From assembly GCF_946220915.1 (NCBI RefSeq), contig NZ_CAMIHH010000057.1:1-21165 (forward strand): 21,165 nt of DNA, in the 5' to 3' direction. This DNA comes from an uncultured Flavobacterium sp. Its GTDB lineage: Bacteria; Bacteroidota; Bacteroidia; Flavobacteriales; Flavobacteriaceae. Below the pieces are notes generated by a model that was not told where the DNA came from, ran no database searches, and saw nothing but the letters and a program-made list of their open reading frames with translations. Numbering within the stretch: the stretch's first letter is position 1; each line of letters starts with the position of its first letter. Shown here in pieces: positions 1 through 7,355 of the stretch. A program made the position numbers and the translations under genes.

Positions 1-1300
1 TCTTAATACCGTAAAAGCAGGCTACTTCGGTACTTATAAAAGGGCTTCTAATCAGCAGGATTCCAGCGCATTGATGGCAGTGGATTTTAATCCTGACAAT
101 AGGGAGGTATACCTTACGCCATCCCAGCTTCTGGATGGCACACATTACCAATGGGGTGAATTTGGCTGGGGCAGGAAAACGTTATATGGCAATAAGTTTG
201 AGGGAGATGTAAAGGTGCATTCGCCTTTTGTAATGCTCGACAATAAATTTGGTGATCTCGTGCGCCTGGTTTGGGGGCTTAGGGCAGAAAGTTATGTATA
301 CACGCAAATCAGCAGCCAGGCAGCTAACGCAGGGGATTTTGGTGTTGAGCAGAAGGATGATAAAGTCTGGCAGTACCTTCCTTCTGTCAACCTTACAGTA
401 AGCCCGTCGGGTACCACTAACTTAAGGCTTGGCTACAATAAATCGGTACTCCGGCCGCAGTTTGCCGAGCGCCTGTCCATGCCTTATGTGGACCCAGTCC
501 GTTCGGCCCAGGTATTAAATGCTTCTAACGGCATCTCCTCCACTACCGTTGACAGTTATGATTTTAAGGCAGAGTGGTTTCCGACCCGGGGGCAGATCCT
601 CTCGGTAGGCGTGTACAAAAAAGAGATGAAGGACCCCATAGAATCCATTACCTTCCTGGGAAATGACGGCGGGTCGCGAAGCATTTACAACATGAACTCG
701 CACAGTGCTAAAATGTGGGGTGTAGAAATGGAAATTTACAAAAACCTAACCTTTTTGGGCGAGGGCGAGCTGCTGGAAGATATTTATTTTTATGGCAATG
801 CCTCTATCAATGACACAAAAGTTACCGGTTATGTAAACTTTGACGGTACAGGCGGCGAGTACGAGGCGAATCGCCCGTTGTACGGCCAATCCCCGTACAA
901 TTACAACCTGGGGCTGGATTACATAGGCGAGCGCTTAAATTTCAGCATACGCCATAACGCTACCGGCGACCAGTACCTGCTGGTGGGCTTTACCTACGAT
1001 GCGGAAGAGATACGCAAGCCATACGCAGTTACAGACCTGCAGGGCAGTTACCGTTTCATGAAGGACAAAAACCTGGAATTCAGGGCGGGTGTACGCAACT
1101 TGTTTGATACCGCAATAGAAACCTATAATAACGGGAACAGCTATACCAGGGGAACGGAAGGCGCTGTTGGCCGAAACCCCCGCGACCAGTTTACCCTGGG
1201 TGCGGGAGCTACAAACAAGTTCGATGAAGGTATTGACAGGACTCTTTTTAAAGCCTGGAATGGCAGGACAATAACAATAGGTATAAATTACTCTTTTTAA
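1..1300 (+). CDS. TonB-dependent receptor, C-terminal part (5' end outside window)
   Basis: The reading frame is open from base 2 to the TAA at 1298-1300, so about 430 residues of a larger outer-membrane receptor are present and the signal peptide, plug and first strands lie off the left edge. The visible part is beta-barrel: alternating strand patterns, a segment reading LRLGYNKSVLRPQFAERLS, the late-barrel motif EFRAGVRNLFDT, and a C-terminal strand TITIGINYSF ending in Phe, the usual signal for outer-membrane insertion by BAM. Such receptors import large or scarce substrates with energy from TonB-ExbBD. No SusD homologue follows; the next gene is a lipoprotein that may be a surface partner. 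The substrate cannot be told from this half. The family call is firm, the exact subtype is not. Confidence 0.9.
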   Translation, partial: LNTVKAGYFGTYKRASNQQDSSALMAVDFNPDNREVYLTPSQLLDGTHYQWGEFGWGRKTLYGNKFEGDVKVHSPFVMLDNKFGDLVRLVWGLRAESYVYTQISSQAANAGDFGVEQKDDKVWQYLPSVNLTVSPSGTTNLRLGYNKSVLRPQFAERLSMPYVDPVRSAQVLNASNGISSTTVDSYDFKAEWFPTRGQILSVGVYKKEMKDPIESITFLGNDGGSRSIYNMNSHSAKMWGVEMEIYKNLTFLGEGELLEDIYFYGNASINDTKVTGYVNFDGTGGEYEANRPLYGQSPYNYNLGLDYIGERLNFSIRHNATGDQYLLVGFTYDAEEIRKPYAVTDLQGSYRFMKDKNLEFRAGVRNLFDTAIETYNNGNSYTRGTEGAVGRNPRDQFTLGAGATNKFDEGIDRTLFKAWNGRTITIGINYSF

Positions 1301-1639
1301 GCACAAAGTATTGTTGGCAGTGATTGCCACTAAATAGAACGTTTTATAGCCAGGGTTAAGGAGCGTGCCCGGCGTCAGGAACCGGCATAATGCAAAATTG
1401 CTTACAGACAAGCAAACCAAGGGTTTACCACGTCCCGATGCGCTGCCTTAAAGATGAACGACTTTCCACGGGAAACACCTACTGCGTGGAATGGAGGGTA
1501 GGTATAAATGCCCAATGACGGTAAAGCAGGGCGCTTATTATACACTTTACCAAAAAGCGAAAGGCCCCGGGAAGAAAATTGCTGCTCTCCCAAAGGCCCT
1601 GTTAAAAACAGCAGCAAAAGTAATCAAATTTTAAATGTC
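1301..1639 (+). promoter_or_regulatory. Long structured leader between receptor and lipoprotein genes
   Basis: This 339-base gap holds no convincing gene but many inverted repeats. TTCCACG at 1464-1470 pairs with CGTGGAA at 1485-1491; the loop sequence ACCTAC (1477-1482) is complementary to GTAGGT (1498-1503), which would make an H-type pseudoknot. GGTAAAG (1520-1526) pairs with CTTTACC (1545-1551). TTGCTGCT (1579-1586) pairs with AGCAGCAA (1610-1617), and this competes with the smaller hairpin CTGTT/AACAG (1599-1611). Mutually exclusive hairpins just before a start codon suggest a cis-acting RNA, but no known riboswitch consensus was recognised. It could also be decayed coding sequence. No clear terminator with a T-run follows the receptor gene. 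Confidence 0.35.
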
Positions 1640-2992
1640 ATGAAAAAATTATTTTTGTTTTTATTGGCCGTTGTTACGTTAAACTCCTGCTCTGAAGATG
1701 ATGCTACTACTGCAACTTCATCATTTGCCATGAAAGCTGCCAGCGCAGATTATGATGCTCAGTGCAACAAACCAAGGGTAGTAATCAGTGGTGACCTTAC
1801 TGCTGCAAACGGGCCGCACAACTGGACAAATAACAATGTGTATGTTATTAGTGGCGTTGTGCGCGTTAAAACATTGCTAACGATACAGGAAGGCACCTAT
1901 ATCATAGCCGCCGCTAATGTAACGGGCGCTAATGGTGTTCTTGTGGTAACTAAAGCCGGTACTATTGATGCGCAGGGCGAACAGGATGCCCCAATTGTAT
2001 TTACAAGCTGGAAGTTGCTGGATTGTAATGCAGCTACCGTACCTGCTCCGGGTGATTTTGGGGGCGTGGTGCTTTTGGGTGAAGGCCCGGTAAACACCGG
2101 TTCGGTAACAAACGTTATTGAAGGCCTTGGTGACCAGCCAAACGTATCGGATTTCTATTTTGGCGGAAACAACGCTACTGACGCTTCAGGTACCATGAGC
2201 TATGTGCGTATTGAGTATGCCGGACGCGAGCTTCCTGCAGAGGGTGATAATGGCATAGAGATCAACGGCCTTACCTTTGGTGCGGTTGGTTCTGGTACAA
2301 TTATCAACCACATACAGGTTTCATGGGGTCTTGACGACGCTTATGAGTGGTTTGGCGGTACGGTTAATGCCACGCACCTTGTAGCATTCTCAAATGATGA
2401 TGACAGCTTTGACTTTGACTGGGGTTATAGGGGTAATATTTCTAAGGCTATCTCAATTGCAAATAAAAATTCTACGCATAGTGGAACAACATCTGTTCCT
2501 GACTCGAATGGAATTGAGCTTGACAATAATGCGGGTGGTGTACCTGGAACACCAGCGAACCTTATTACACGTCCGGTTATGACGGATCTTTCTATTGTAG
2601 GATTTAAAAATGAGGCTGACGCAGGAGTACTTGAGAACGGCATACACGTACGCAGACTGGGAGAAATAAGCTTACTAAGAGCTACTTCTACAGGGTATGG
2701 CGAGGCCGGTAATGCAGGCTTGAGATGGGATGTAGACCCTACATTATCTGCTAAATCAAACCTCTCCATCCATGGATTTGATAATATTGTGCTTGCTACT
2801 ACGGGTACTTACAGTAATTTCCAGATGTTAGGATCGTTACCTAACACTAATGGCACCTCTGTAGCTCCTGAATGGGGTGTTTCACCATACCAACCGTTCT
2901 TTAATGAGCCTAACTTTAGCTTATCTGGCGGTACAACCGGCGCTTTTGCCACCGAAGCTAACTGGACTGCCAGCTGGACAGTATTTAATTAG
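1640..2992 (+). CDS. Beta-rich surface lipoprotein of unknown function
   Basis: The protein has 450 residues from the ATG at 1640. That start gives a clean lipoprotein signal, MKKLFLFLLAVVTLNSC, with the lipid-attachment Cys at about residue 17; the upstream in-frame extension to 1508 is charged and lies in the structured leader, so it was not used. The mature protein is rich in Gly, Asn and Thr with repeated short strands (GVVLLGEGPVNT, GTMSYVRIEYAG, NGIEINGLTFGAVGSGT), suggesting a parallel beta-helix-like fold, and has an acidic motif NDDDSFDFDWGYRG that could bind a cation. Proteins of this kind recur beside TonB-dependent receptors in Bacteroidota and are sometimes mislabelled multidrug transporters; there are no membrane helices here to support that. 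A role as surface partner of the upstream receptor is inference from position. Confidence 0.75.
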   Translation: MKKLFLFLLAVVTLNSCSEDDATTATSSFAMKAASADYDAQCNKPRVVISGDLTAANGPHNWTNNNVYVISGVVRVKTLLTIQEGTYIIAAANVTGANGVLVVTKAGTIDAQGEQDAPIVFTSWKLLDCNAATVPAPGDFGGVVLLGEGPVNTGSVTNVIEGLGDQPNVSDFYFGGNNATDASGTMSYVRIEYAGRELPAEGDNGIEINGLTFGAVGSGTIINHIQVSWGLDDAYEWFGGTVNATHLVAFSNDDDSFDFDWGYRGNISKAISIANKNSTHSGTTSVPDSNGIELDNNAGGVPGTPANLITRPVMTDLSIVGFKNEADAGVLENGIHVRRLGEISLLRATSTGYGEAGNAGLRWDVDPTLSAKSNLSIHGFDNIVLATTGTYSNFQMLGSLPNTNGTSVAPEWGVSPYQPFFNEPNFSLSGGTTGAFATEANWTASWTVFN

Positions 2993-3013
2993 CATTTTTT
3001 TAATTAGTAATCA

Positions 3014-3064
3014 GGCTGCCTGCAATAAGGCTTAAAGTCTCCAGCCTTATCAGGCAGCCATTTT
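3014..3064 (+). terminator. Strong hairpin, probable terminator or mRNA-stability element
   Basis: GGCTGCCTG (3014-3022) pairs with CAGGCAGCC (3051-3059), and ATAAGGC (3025-3031) pairs with GCCTTAT (3044-3050) across a two-base bulge, 16 pairs in total. Only four T residues follow. It ends 15 bases before the next ATG, so it may work as an attenuator or processing site between co-transcribed genes and not as a full stop. Confidence 0.65.
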
Positions 3065-3074
3065 AAAATCAAAC

Positions 3075-3938
3075 ATGAAAAAAATTATATTTTTAGTTGT
3101 ATTTATCCTTGCTTCAACAATTGCATCAGCCCAGTTTACAGTATGGGAGGACGATTTTAATGATGGCGAGGCCGCTGACTGGACACTGTTGGATGTAGAT
3201 GGAAATACGAGCAATTGGATTGCCAGAAAAAATCTCGAATTAGATCCTGAGACAGGCGCATTCATGGAGGGGACTATTGATATATTGGGCACTTACAACG
3301 TAGACTTTTCCAATGGCAGCTATTTTCCTGCTAATGAGAACAATTGGGCGATTACGCCTGCGCAGGACTTATCCTTTTATACTGGGACAGTACAATTGGT
3401 AATAAATGCTCAAATAGCAGAATATGGGGGAGGAAACCACGAAATTCTCGTATACATATCGGATTCTCCCGAAATGGCTTCATTTCTTGAAAATGAGCCA
3501 CTAACCTTGCAAATATCAAGGACAAATGAGGAAGGCGAAGAATTTCAGGATTTAACTGTTAATCTTAGTGAATACGCTGGTATTGGGCAAGAGGAAATAT
3601 ACATCGCAATTGTAAAAGGTGCTCCACAGTTTTTAGGAATTGAAATCGATAACATTAAAATTACTGCTACTGAAATTTTAGGTGTTAATGGAGTAGCAGG
3701 CAAAACCCCAACTATCATAACCCAGAATCCGGTTGCAGAAACACTACAGCTACAGCTCGGCAGCGAGGTAGCCGCCGATGGGTTGACCCTCAAAGTGTAT
3801 AACCTGAACGGTATGCTGGTAAAAGAAGCGCAGTATAGTGAAGCCGGCCTGCCGGTAAGTGACCTTGCCAGTGGCATGTACTTTGTAACACTTGCAAATG
3901 GCGCTGCAACCGAGCAGCTGAAGTTCATCAAAAAATAA
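3075..3938 (+). CDS. Secreted protein with choice-of-anchor/adhesin-like domain and T9SS sorting domain
   Basis: The protein has 287 residues. A Sec signal peptide (MKKIIFLVVFILASTIASA, cleavage before Gln20) is followed by a jelly-roll-like region starting WEDDFNDGEAADWTLLDVDG and including NNWAITPAQDLS, the pattern of choice-of-anchor J or cleaved-adhesin modules that often bind carbohydrate or act as accessory domains. From about residue 215 comes a type A T9SS C-terminal domain: the NPVAETLQL start, a central LKVYNLNGMLVKE, then LASGMYFVTL and the basic end KFIKK. The family rule is export across the outer membrane by the Por/Spr machinery with removal of this tail. It sits between two lipoprotein genes on the same strand. 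The ligand is unknown. Confidence 0.8.
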   Translation: MKKIIFLVVFILASTIASAQFTVWEDDFNDGEAADWTLLDVDGNTSNWIARKNLELDPETGAFMEGTIDILGTYNVDFSNGSYFPANENNWAITPAQDLSFYTGTVQLVINAQIAEYGGGNHEILVYISDSPEMASFLENEPLTLQISRTNEEGEEFQDLTVNLSEYAGIGQEEIYIAIVKGAPQFLGIEIDNIKITATEILGVNGVAGKTPTIITQNPVAETLQLQLGSEVAADGLTLKVYNLNGMLVKEAQYSEAGLPVSDLASGMYFVTLANGAATEQLKFIKK

Positions 3939-3952
3939 GTTAGGCCCTGGTC

Positions 3953-4000
3953 AAACACTGTCGACAGCGCAAGGCATCGGCAGTGTTTTATAATTTTTTA
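3953..4000 (+). terminator. Hairpin terminator after the T9SS protein gene
   Basis: AAACACTG (3953-3960) pairs with CAGTGTTT (3981-3988); TCG/CGG extends the stem inwards with one wobble pair. The sequence after it is TTATAATTTTTTA, a good T-rich tail. The next start codon is only about 14 bases further on, so readthrough into the next gene may be tuned here. Confidence 0.7.
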
Positions 4001-4013
4001 AGTAATACTGACA

Positions 4014-4790
4014 ATGAAAAAGATATTTTTTAACGCCATAATGCCGCTAATATTGCTTGCTACACTCCTTACAAGCTGTGCTAACGAAGACCTGACGCCC
4101 CTTTATGGAGAACAGGCTCCCGGAAAGGTTGTATTGCGCGGCTATAGTGCACTTGCGGACTCTGTACAGGTACGCGCCGGCGGCAAACTATTGGAAATAA
4201 ATGACGCTGATACTTTTAAAGGAGAAATCAGTGCAGATTATGAATTTGTTTATTACAGCGGCGGGGAAGAGTTAATTGAAATCCTCGATAAAGCTTCCGG
4301 CAGTGTGCTGCAATCCTATACTTTTACCGATGAAGAGCCGATAGATACAGTATCTTTTTATGCTAGTAACGGCATTTGGATCAATGATGTACTTGCACAG
4401 CCCCCGGGTGTTCTTAGCGGTACGGGAAGGACTGGCTACCGTTTTATATTTCCCACCATGAACCGGTATTCCAACAGCGGCTACAACGGCCCTGTAGATG
4501 CCATCATAAAAAAAGTGAATGGGCAGGTGCTTGGAGTAGCAGAGGATATCACAAAGGAAAACTTCAGCACATATGTAGAGTTTGACTTTGCCCCGCCGCC
4601 AATATTGAATATTGAACTGGTAAAGCATGGCACAACAGAATCGTATATTGCCGGGCAGCCTGTCATAGTGCAGGCGGTTATGCAAAACAACCGCTCACGC
4701 CTCATTGTGCTTGATGAGAAGGCAGATACCAACGGCACATTTTCCGGGGTGAGCGCAATCATTAACCTTGTAGACCATTTTGACTTTTAA
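4014..4790 (+). CDS. Hypothetical lipoprotein
   Basis: The protein has 258 residues with a lipoprotein signal MKKIFFNAIMPLILLATLLTSC (lipidated Cys at 22) and then CANEDLTP, an acidic start after the Cys that often marks surface-exposed lipoproteins in this phylum. The body is beta-rich with no recognised catalytic motif; segments such as APGKVVLRGYSALADSVQVR and DTVSFYASNGIWINDVL suggest immunoglobulin-like strands. No family was recognised. It lies between the T9SS protein and the S41 peptidase on the same strand, so it probably belongs to the same envelope cluster. The gap to the next gene (4791-4875) contains no obvious terminator. Confidence 0.7.
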   Translation: MKKIFFNAIMPLILLATLLTSCANEDLTPLYGEQAPGKVVLRGYSALADSVQVRAGGKLLEINDADTFKGEISADYEFVYYSGGEELIEILDKASGSVLQSYTFTDEEPIDTVSFYASNGIWINDVLAQPPGVLSGTGRTGYRFIFPTMNRYSNSGYNGPVDAIIKKVNGQVLGVAEDITKENFSTYVEFDFAPPPILNIELVKHGTTESYIAGQPVIVQAVMQNNRSRLIVLDEKADTNGTFSGVSAIINLVDHFDF

Positions 4791-4875
4791 GCGCTTTGAC
4801 CTGTGGCACGAAAATGCATCTAAATGTTCGGTAGAAAGTAATAAAAATGGTTAATTGCCCACTATAGCCTGTAAT

Positions 4876-6219
4876 ATGAAAAAGTACTTAATATCCCTGA
4901 AAGCATTCCTGTTTTTATTTATTGTTTCCTGCCAAAATGATGACGGCCCGCCCGTCTATTTGCAGGGCAGCAATGAATACACAAACCAATGGATTTACCA
5001 GCAGATGAAAAGGTACTACTACTGGAACGGGGCCATGCCGGGCCAGGGAGATCTTTCAATAGAGCCCAAAGAATATTTCAGCAGCCTGCTGCAGCAGGGA
5101 GATACTTTTTCTTATGCACTGCACCCGTCACTCGCAGATACTTATCCAAAAAGCGTGAGAACCTCTTTTGGCTTTGACATGGCTTTCGTCGAATATCAGG
5201 GACAGGTATACGGCACTGTCCTGTATGTACTGTCAGATTCCCCGGCGCACTACAGCATCCTGGAACGGGGAATGTACATAACGGCAATAAACGGAACCCC
5301 GCTGAACCGGGGGAATTATGAAGGGCTTTACAGGGACCTTTCAGCATCCGGTCAGGCACAGCTACAGGTAGCTGAATATAACGGCCAGGGCTTTTCTGCC
5401 CCCGTACAGGTTATCATAGCAAAAGGCGTTACTCTTTTACAACCCCTGCTCAAGCGCATAATTATACAGGGTAACGACAAAATCGGCTACATTGCCATCC
5501 CGCATTTTGACATTGGGCTATCTCAATCGCTATTGGAGGCCTTCCTCGAATTTAAGTCACAGTCCGTCAACAAGGTGGTGGTAGACCTGCGCTATAATGG
5601 CGGCGGCGATGTTTCGTCAGCGACTGCGCTAAGCATCATCCTAGCCCCGGACATACAGGCTGATGACCATTTTATCACATTTGAAGGGAACAGTAATGGC
5701 GGAATCATAAAACAGTCCTTCGAGGAGGCTTTAGAGATGAACGAAAATCAGGTGGGGTTCGAGGCACTCAGGGCGGCGCACCCCACCGTAGGGAAAGTTT
5801 ATATTTTGTGCGGCGGCAGAACGGCTTCTGCCTCTGAGCTTGTAATTAACAATCTGAAACCGTTTATGGATGTGGTTACCATCGGGGAACCTACATTAGG
5901 AAAGGATGTAGCCGGATTTCCAATTGAAGACGACCGGGTTCAGGGGGAGCAAGGGTGGATCTTATACCCGTCAATATACAAATTATTTAATGCCCATCAT
6001 CAGGGAGATTATGATCAGGGGATACAGCCATTTATAGCGCTTAATGAACTGCAGCAACCGGAAATATTTCCGCTGGGTGATCCACAGGAAATCCTGCTTG
6101 CCCAGGTGCTTAACACCATTGTAAGCAATGGACGCATGAGCGGCCCTTCGGCCCTCCGCTTATTGCCGCAGGTTAAAAGCGATTTTGGGTTAGGGCCTAT
6201 TCTTCCTGGCCAACCTTGA
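4876..6219 (+). CDS. S41 family (C-terminal processing) serine peptidase, lipoprotein
   Basis: The protein has 447 residues from the ATG at 4876. This start gives the lipoprotein signal MKKYLISLKAFLFLFIVSC with Cys19; an upstream TTG at 4855 would add only seven poor residues. The order is an N-terminal helical segment (about 33-95, KRYYYWNGAMP), a PDZ-like region (about 100-185, SPAHYSILERGMYITAINGTPL), and the S41 core (about 200-390). VVVDLRYNGGG is at 235-244. The nucleophile is Ser318 in the TASASE motif and the general base is Lys343 in TLGKD, 25 residues apart as in the tail-specific protease Prc. These enzymes are Ser-Lys peptidases; a lipid anchor places it in the periplasm or on the cell surface. 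Family call is firm; substrate unknown, perhaps the substrate of the receptor cluster. Confidence 0.92.
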   Translation: MKKYLISLKAFLFLFIVSCQNDDGPPVYLQGSNEYTNQWIYQQMKRYYYWNGAMPGQGDLSIEPKEYFSSLLQQGDTFSYALHPSLADTYPKSVRTSFGFDMAFVEYQGQVYGTVLYVLSDSPAHYSILERGMYITAINGTPLNRGNYEGLYRDLSASGQAQLQVAEYNGQGFSAPVQVIIAKGVTLLQPLLKRIIIQGNDKIGYIAIPHFDIGLSQSLLEAFLEFKSQSVNKVVVDLRYNGGGDVSSATALSIILAPDIQADDHFITFEGNSNGGIIKQSFEEALEMNENQVGFEALRAAHPTVGKVYILCGGRTASASELVINNLKPFMDVVTIGEPTLGKDVAGFPIEDDRVQGEQGWILYPSIYKLFNAHHQGDYDQGIQPFIALNELQQPEIFPLGDPQEILLAQVLNTIVSNGRMSGPSALRLLPQVKSDFGLGPILPGQP

Positions 6220-6274
6220 ACAAAAGGCCCCTCAATGAAACGATTACTGCGGCATCCTGCTAAAGGAACTGGAA

Positions 6275-6379
6275 ATGTGTGTAAAAAATTATAAAGGACT
6301 GCATGAATCGTTACAGAAAAAGGTGTATCCCTGCATACGAAAAATGAATTCTGAACTTCGCCGCAAGCGGGGTATCTAA
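6275..6379 (+). CDS. Possible short ORF or gene remnant (34 residues)
   Basis: The frame from ATG 6275 to TAA 6377-6379 reads MCVKNYKGLHESLQKKVYPC then IRKMNSELRRKRGI, basic and probably helical, and is also open a little upstream (NDYCGILLKELE) until a TGA. The composition looks more like protein than random sequence, and a good terminator follows about 40 bases later. There is no clear ribosome site and no family was recognised. It may be the tail of a decayed gene. Confidence 0.2.
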   Translation: MCVKNYKGLHESLQKKVYPCIRKMNSELRRKRGI

Positions 6380-6419
6380 TAAATAAGTAGTTTTTTCATT
6401 GTTGTGTTTATTTTAAGAT

Positions 6420-6446
6420 GAGGGGGCTGTCAGCCTCCTCGTTTTT
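6420..6446 (+). terminator. Rho-independent terminator
   Basis: The arms 6420-6428 (GAGGGGGCT) and 6432-6440 (AGCCTCCTC) form nine pairs, one of them G-T, around a three-base loop GTC, followed by GTTTTTATTAT. It is the first clear terminator behind the S41 peptidase gene, 200 bases after its stop, and probably ends that transcript. Confidence 0.8.
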
Positions 6447-6508
6447 ATTATGCAATGGATGCTGGTTTATAAATATTATGCATAGAGGCGGTAGTCCTGC
6501 CACCCCCG

Positions 6509-6542
6509 GCTGAAACCGGACAGCAATGTTCAGCTTTTTTTT
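6509..6542 (+). terminator. Weak hairpin with eight-T run, terminator-like
   Basis: GCTGAA (6509-6514) pairs with TTCAGC (6529-6534) and is followed directly by eight T residues (6535-6542). The stem is only six pairs and the loop is 14 bases, so it would be weak. It stands just before the promoter region of the first tRNA-like copy. Confidence 0.4.
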
Positions 6543-6590
6543 GTTTAAATTAGGGTACATAAAAAAATTACTATTCTTGCAGCCGCAAAC

Positions 6591-6667
6591 GGCCACATAG
6601 CTCAGCTGGATAGAGCATCCCGCTTTTCGGCGGGACGGTCAGGGGTTCGAATCCTGGACTGCACACC
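6591..6667 (+). pseudogene. tRNA-Arg-derived pseudogene (5' half identical to the intact tRNA)
   Basis: Bases 6591-6617 are identical to the first 27 bases of the intact tRNA-Arg at 7036-7062, and about 20 bases upstream also match closely, including the TACTAT(T)CTTGC promoter region. After position 26 it diverges: the anticodon arm is TCCCG-CTTTTCGG-CGGGA, an eight-base loop, the T-arm retains GGTTCGAATCCTG, and the 3' end GACTGCACA cannot pair with the 5' GGCCACA. It is therefore not expected to fold or be aminoacylated as tRNA-Arg. Either an old duplicate has decayed or an element inserted in the tRNA at the anticodon stem. The nuclease pseudogene follows directly. Confidence 0.75.
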
Positions 6668-6716
6668 TCGCGCTCCAACCCAAAAAATACTTCAGACGTT
6701 TTATTTAAATTCTTCA

Positions 6717-6985
6717 ATGTATACAGTTTTTACATTCTGTTTAGTCATTCAAAATCGAAATTTTACGCTGGGCAGACTAAAGATCTCGGGAATCGAATCT
6801 ACAGGCATAATTCAGGCCAAAGTATTTCTACAAAAAGCGGCATACCCTGGAATCTGGTCTATACAACACAATTTGAAGTAAGGTCAGAAGCAGTAGGTCT
6901 TGAAAGCAAGATCAAGAAAAGGGGCATCAGAAGATATCTTGAAGATATAAAATTTGATTTTAAAGATATATCATCGCGAATTTGA
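6717..6985 (+). pseudogene. GIY-YIG nuclease gene, frameshifted near its start
   Basis: From ATG 6717 the frame reads MYTVF and then must shift by -1 at a run of five T (6727-6731) to continue as FYILFSHSKSKFYAGQTKDL, with NRIYRHNSGQSISTKSGIPW and later SEAVGLESKIKKR, ending at TGA 6983-6985. This is the compact single-domain GIY-YIG family of 80-100 residues. The GIY position is FYI and the YIG position is YAG; the Arg of NRIYRH and the Glu of GLESK match the catalytic positions. The nuclease frame is also open upstream through the 3' half of the tRNA pseudogene (from 6614) but has no start codon there. All active-site residues remain, so the shift is recent, a base error, or slippage on the T-run. 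Such genes are frequent beside tRNA genes in this phylum. Confidence 0.7.
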
Positions 6986-7015
6986 GCAACTCTTAGATTA
7001 TATTAAATATATTAC

Positions 7016-7023
7016 TATCTTTG
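7016..7023 (+). promoter_or_regulatory. -7 promoter box for tRNA-Arg
   Basis: TATCTTTG fits the Bacteroidota consensus TAnnTTTG and ends 12 bases before the tRNA 5' end, a normal distance. The -33 region has only TTA (6993-6995) where TTG is expected. The same region, slightly altered to TATTCTTG, lies before the tRNA pseudogene at 6572. Confidence 0.6.
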
Positions 7024-7035
7024 CACCCGCAAAAC

Positions 7036-7109
<74 letters not shown>

Positions 7110-7113
7110 CCTT

Positions 7114-7138
7114 AACCCGTTCTAGTGAGCGGGTTTTT
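7114..7138 (+). terminator. Terminator of tRNA-Arg
   Basis: AACCCGTTC (7114-7122) pairs with GAGCGGGTT (7127-7135) around the loop TAGT, nine pairs with one G-T, followed by a T-run to 7138. It is copied exactly at 7223-7247 in the repeat. Confidence 0.85.
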
Positions 7139-7143
7139 CGTTT

Positions 7144-7218
7144 TACAGCGTAGCTTATCCGGACAGAGCATCACGCTTTTGGGCGTGACGGTCTCAGGTT
7201 CGAATCCTGATGTGGTCA
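7144..7218 (+). pseudogene. tRNA-like copy A, hybrid and non-functional as a tRNA
   Basis: It has the tRNA landmarks TAGC-TT, GAGCA, GGTCTCAGGTTCGAATCCTG and TGTGGTCACC in order. Its 3' half (7189-7218) is identical to tRNA-Arg, while its 5' half is a different sequence. The acceptor strands TACAGCG and TGTGGTC do not pair. The anticodon arm is TCACG-CTTTTGGG-CGTGA, an eight-base loop, or six pairs closing a six-base loop. There is no promoter of its own, and a terminator stands between it and tRNA-Arg. It is probably a recombination hybrid; expression as a small RNA by readthrough is possible but unsupported. Confidence 0.7.
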
Positions 7219-7222
7219 CCTT

Positions 7223-7247
7223 AACCCGTTCTAGTGAGCGGGTTTTT
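7223..7247 (+). terminator. Second copy of the tRNA terminator
   Basis: This is an exact duplicate of 7114-7138 within the 109-base repeat: AACCCGTTC and GAGCGGGTT with loop TAGT and a T-run. It follows tRNA-like copy A by four bases. Confidence 0.8.
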
Positions 7248-7252
7248 CGTTT

Positions 7253-7327
7253 TACAGCGTAGCTTATCCGGACAGAGCATCACGCTTTTGGACGTGACGG
7301 TCTCAGGTTCGAATCCTGTCGCGATCA
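7253..7327 (+). pseudogene. tRNA-like copy B, degenerate
   Basis: The 5' half equals copy A except for one base in the anticodon arm (TCACG-CTTTTGGA-CGTGA). The 3' half differs: after the T-arm TCAGG-TTCGAAT-CCTGT comes CGCGATCA. GCG of the 5' strand can pair with CGC of the 3' strand, but the outer acceptor pairs fail. This 3' end probably belonged to the same ancestral pseudo-tRNA as the 5' half, before duplication produced hybrid copy A. No promoter is seen. The TCA discriminator region and a terminator still follow. Confidence 0.7.
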
Positions 7328-7331
7328 CCTT

Positions 7332-7355
7332 AACCCGTTCAACTGAACGGGTTTT
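7332..7355 (+). terminator. Third tRNA-region terminator
   Basis: AACCCGTTC (7332-7340) pairs perfectly with GAACGGGTT (7345-7353) around loop AACT, then TTTTG. It resembles the two upstream terminators but has its own loop and compensating changes on the right arm, so it is an older relative and not part of the recent duplication. Confidence 0.8.

Larger units (their letters stand above)
6220..6590. other. Intergenic region with two terminators and a possible short ORF
   Basis: This 371-base stretch separates the peptidase from the tRNA region. It holds a short open frame at 6275-6379, two hairpins with T-runs (6420 and 6509), and at 6572-6579 a TATTCTTG box that matches in position the promoter box of the tRNA-Arg gene. 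Nothing else in it resembles a gene. Confidence 0.5.

Noticed and set aside
1508..1639. Upstream in-frame start for the first lipoprotein
   Set aside because: It would place about 44 charged residues before a clear lipoprotein signal peptide, which would then not work.
1301..1639. Cobalamin riboswitch upstream of an envelope gene
   Set aside because: The conserved B12-box and core pattern could not be found.
7144..7327. The tRNA-like copies as amber suppressors that could rescue the GH5 TAG
   Set aside because: None has CTA in the anticodon loop, and their acceptor stems do not pair.
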